From positions 930,001 to 994,000 of the forward strand of contig NZ_CP045073.1 in NCBI RefSeq assembly GCF_009301415.1: a stretch of DNA of 64,000 nt, in the 5' to 3' direction. The notes under the pieces are model-generated. The model worked only from the letters and a program-made list of their open reading frames with translations. It searched no databases and was not told the origin of the DNA. Shown in pieces: positions 62,000 to 64,000 of the stretch. The stretch's first letter is position 1, and each line of letters opens with the position of its first letter. The DNA comes from Paracoccus kondratievae. Its GTDB lineage: Bacteria; Pseudomonadota; Alphaproteobacteria; Rhodobacterales; Rhodobacteraceae. Made by a program: the position numbers and the translations under genes.

Positions 62000-64000
62000 T
62001 TACAAGCTTTTCGCCGCAGCCATGTGCTGCGCCGCAGCAACCAGCGCCTGACCGAAAGCAAGCCCGCCGTCATTGGCGGGGATCTGGCGATGCAGCAGGA
62101 CCGGCAGACCGTCCAGCGCCGCCAGACATTCGCGCAACAGGAATGCGTTCTGTAACACGCCGCCCGACAGGGCCACCGCCCGCGCCCGGCCGCCCTGGAC
62201 CAGCGCGCGGGCCGGCGCACAGAAGGCACGCGCCAGCCCGACATGAAAGGCCCCCGCCATGTCGCCCCGATCGCGCCCGGCCGCCAGATCGGCCGCGGCA
62301 GCGCGAAACATCGGCGCGGGGTCGATGATCCCATCCCGGCAGTCAAAAGGATAGGGCGCAGCAGGGCGCGCCATGGCCTCCAGCCGCATCGCGGCCTCGC
62401 CCTCGTAACTCTGCGCCCCGGCAAAGCCCGCCAGCGCCGCAAAGGCATCGAACAGCCGCCCGGCCGAGGATGATCGCGGCGCATTCACCCCCGCACGGGC
62501 CGCCTGCCGCAGAAGAGCGCGGGGCGCGGCCGGGAAAAGCCGATCCGCCACGGCTGAAAGCCCCGCCTGATCCAGACGCGCCAGCGCATTGCGCCAGGGC
62601 TCTCGGCTGGCGCTGTCGCCGCCCGGCAAGGGGGCGGGGGCCAGATGCGCGACGCGCTCGAACCCGGTATAATCGCCCAGCAACAGCTCGCCGCCCCAGA
62701 TCGCGCCTTCCGGTCCAAGGCCAAGCCCGTCCATCACGATCCCCGCCACCCTGCCGCCGTCCAGTGGCCAGAGATTATCGCCAAGACACGAGGCCAGATG
62801 CGCATGATGGTGCCAGACCCGGATCAGCGGCAGGCCCGCGCCTTCGGCCGCTATCGTGGCGCGATAGCCCGGATGCGGGTCACAGGCGGCCAGTTCGGGG
62901 GCATGGTCGAACAGGGCCGCCAGATCGCGCAGGGTGCGGTCGTATTCCAGCGCGGTCTCGGCATCGTCCAGATCGCCCAGATGCTGCGACACCATCGCCT
63001 GACCGTTCTTGGTCAGGCAGATCGCCGCCTTCATCTGACCACCAAAGGCCAGCACCCGAGGCGCTCCGTCAAACCCCGGCGGCAGGGGCAGCGTGCCCGG
63101 CACCCGCCCACGGGCGCGGCGGATCACCATTGGCGGATCGGCGCGCTCGACCCCGTCATCCAGCCGCCGCGCAATCTCGCGGTTGTGCATCAGGAAACCA
63201 TCGGCAAAGCGCGCCAGCGCCTTGCGCGCCTCGTCATTGCCGGTGACCTGCGGGGCGCCCGAAAGATTGCCCGAGGTCATCACCAGCATCCCCCCGAAAG
63301 CGGCAATCAGCAGGTGATGCAGAGGCGTATAGGGCAGCATGACGCCAAGCGCGCGCATCCCCGGCGCCACATCCTCGGGCAATGTGCCCCGGGCGGGCAC
63401 CAGCACCACCGGCGCCGCCGGGTCGCGCAACAATCGCCAGCAAGCCTCGGACGGCGTCGCATGGGCGCGGATCATCGCCTCGGTCCCCATCAGGGCAAAG
63501 GGCTTCGACGGCCGCCTTTTGCGCGCCCGCAACAGCGCCACGGCCCTGGCATCGGCCGCATCGCAGGCAAGGTGAAAGCCGCCCAGCCCCTTGACCGCGA
63601 CGACCTGCCCCGCCTTCAGCGCCGCCACCGCCAATGCGACCGGATCGCCCGCGACCTCTTTTCCCCCGGCCTCATACCACAGGTTTGGGCCGCAGGCCGG
63701 GCAGGCGATGGGTTGCGCGTGAAAGCGACGGTCGGCGGGATCGGCATATTCGGCGGCACAATCGGGGCAAAGATCAAAGCCCGCCATCGTGGTTCGCGCC
63801 CGGTCATAGGGCAGTTCGCGCAGGATCGTATAGCGCGGCCCGCAATGGGTGCAGTTGGTAAAGGCATAGCCCTGCCGCCTGCCGGGCGCAAAGATCTCGG
63901 CCCGGCATTCCGGGCAGGTCGCGGCATCGGGCGTGACCCGCGTTTCGGCGCCTGTGCCCGCGCTGGCCGCGATGGAAAACCCCTCGGGCATCGCGGCAAA
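62000..64000 (-). CDS. hypF: carbamoyltransferase HypF, N-terminus beyond window
   Basis: The frame is open to the right edge; about 667 codons are present, and the N-terminal acylphosphatase domain (about 90 residues) is missing. Zinc-finger-like repeats: TCPECRAEIFAPG, NCTHCGPRYTILRELPYDR, LCPDCAAEY and ACPACGP. Then a YrdC-like part (VAVKGLGGFHLACDA, RKRRPSKPFALM, VMTSGNLSG) and a Kae1-like part (HHHAHLASCLGDN, VMDGLGLGPEGAIWGGE). It makes carbamoyl-adenylate and moves carbamoyl to HypE. It lies upstream of hupS in the same direction, 202 bases away, as in R. capsulatus. Confidence 0.96.
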   Translation of the reverse strand, partial: FAAMPEGFSIAASAGTGAETRVTPDAATCPECRAEIFAPGRRQGYAFTNCTHCGPRYTILRELPYDRARTTMAGFDLCPDCAAEYADPADRRFHAQPIACPACGPNLWYEAGGKEVAGDPVALAVAALKAGQVVAVKGLGGFHLACDAADARAVALLRARKRRPSKPFALMGTEAMIRAHATPSEACWRLLRDPAAPVVLVPARGTLPEDVAPGMRALGVMLPYTPLHHLLIAAFGGMLVMTSGNLSGAPQVTGNDEARKALARFADGFLMHNREIARRLDDGVERADPPMVIRRARGRVPGTLPLPPGFDGAPRVLAFGGQMKAAICLTKNGQAMVSQHLGDLDDAETALEYDRTLRDLAALFDHAPELAACDPHPGYRATIAAEGAGLPLIRVWHHHAHLASCLGDNLWPLDGGRVAGIVMDGLGLGPEGAIWGGELLLGDYTGFERVAHLAPAPLPGGDSASREPWRNALARLDQAGLSAVADRLFPAAPRALLRQAARAGVNAPRSSSAGRLFDAFAALAGFAGAQSYEGEAAMRLEAMARPAAPYPFDCRDGIIDPAPMFRAAAADLAAGRDRGDMAGAFHVGLARAFCAPARALVQGGRARAVALSGGVLQNAFLLRECLAALDGLPVLLHRQIPANDGGLAFGQALVAAAQHMAAAKSL

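Noticed and set aside
1..64000. CRISPR arrays, tRNA or rRNA genes
   Set aside because: No regularly spaced repeats and no recognisable tRNA or rRNA sequence were found by reading; short tRNA-like folds cannot be fully excluded without a dedicated search.

Overview
The window is high-GC alphaproteobacterial DNA and most resembles the Rhodobacteraceae (a Paracoccus- or Rhodobacter-like host). The main reason is the uptake-hydrogenase locus at the right end, whose gene order (hypF, hupSL, hupC, hupDFGH, hupJ, hupK, hypAB, hupR, hypCDE) matches my memory of Rhodobacter capsulatus, with hupE added. The taxon is inferred, not proven.

Layout. (1) 1-1.1 kb: edge of a plasmid or integrative-element replication module (RPA-type initiator and a small helix-turn-helix protein, minus strand). 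(2) 1.6-16.1 kb: copper and heavy-metal resistance island. It holds a permuted ATP-grasp protein, cytochrome c, multicopper oxidase, a CDF transporter with altered metal ligands, two P1B ATPases of different architecture, a DUF411 protein, two DUF305 proteins (one fused to a beta-propeller), a CopZ-like chaperone and a CueR-type regulator. Three MerR-type promoters with 19-bp spacers link these genes into one regulon. (3) 16.1-18.5 kb: decayed material (phage-tail remnants, a frameshifted DUF6499-DUF2285 gene), an intact DUF2285 gene and two divergent XRE regulators. (4) 18.7-21.9 kb: an IS110-family transposase followed by a two-gene CBASS-like cassette (CD-NTase plus SLATT two-TM effector). 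(5) 22.2-40.7 kb: backbone of an integrative/conjugative element or plasmid, nearly all on the minus strand: ssb, DUF2493/SLOG, Toprim protein, a methylase-helicase split by a frameshift, ArdB, VapBC, several small conserved families, a large ParB-like protein, DUF2958 and ArdC. Many of these genes carry long structured leaders. (6) 41.2-45.4 kb: a second defence-like pair, a PD-(D/E)XK nuclease and a Ski2-like helicase, resembling the Hachiman layout. (7) 45.6-47.7 kb: the 3' part of dnaE2 cut by an IS6-family element that lacks target duplication, so the IS probably marks a replicon junction. (8) 48.1-64 kb: complete hup/hyp cluster except for the 5' end of hypF.

How the parts work together. 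The copper genes would oxidise, chaperone and export Cu(I) under CueR-type control. The mobile backbone carries anti-restriction functions plus two defence cassettes at its flanks. The hydrogenase locus encodes a membrane-bound uptake [NiFe] hydrogenase whose small subunit has the six-cysteine signature of oxygen-tolerant enzymes, with its electron acceptor cytochrome b, nickel handling, maturation proteins and the HupR regulator. The most notable items are the nuclease-helicase pair, the CBASS cassette, a family of shared leader RNAs with a covarying stem, a large nested inverted repeat at 24970-25061, and the IS6 junction.
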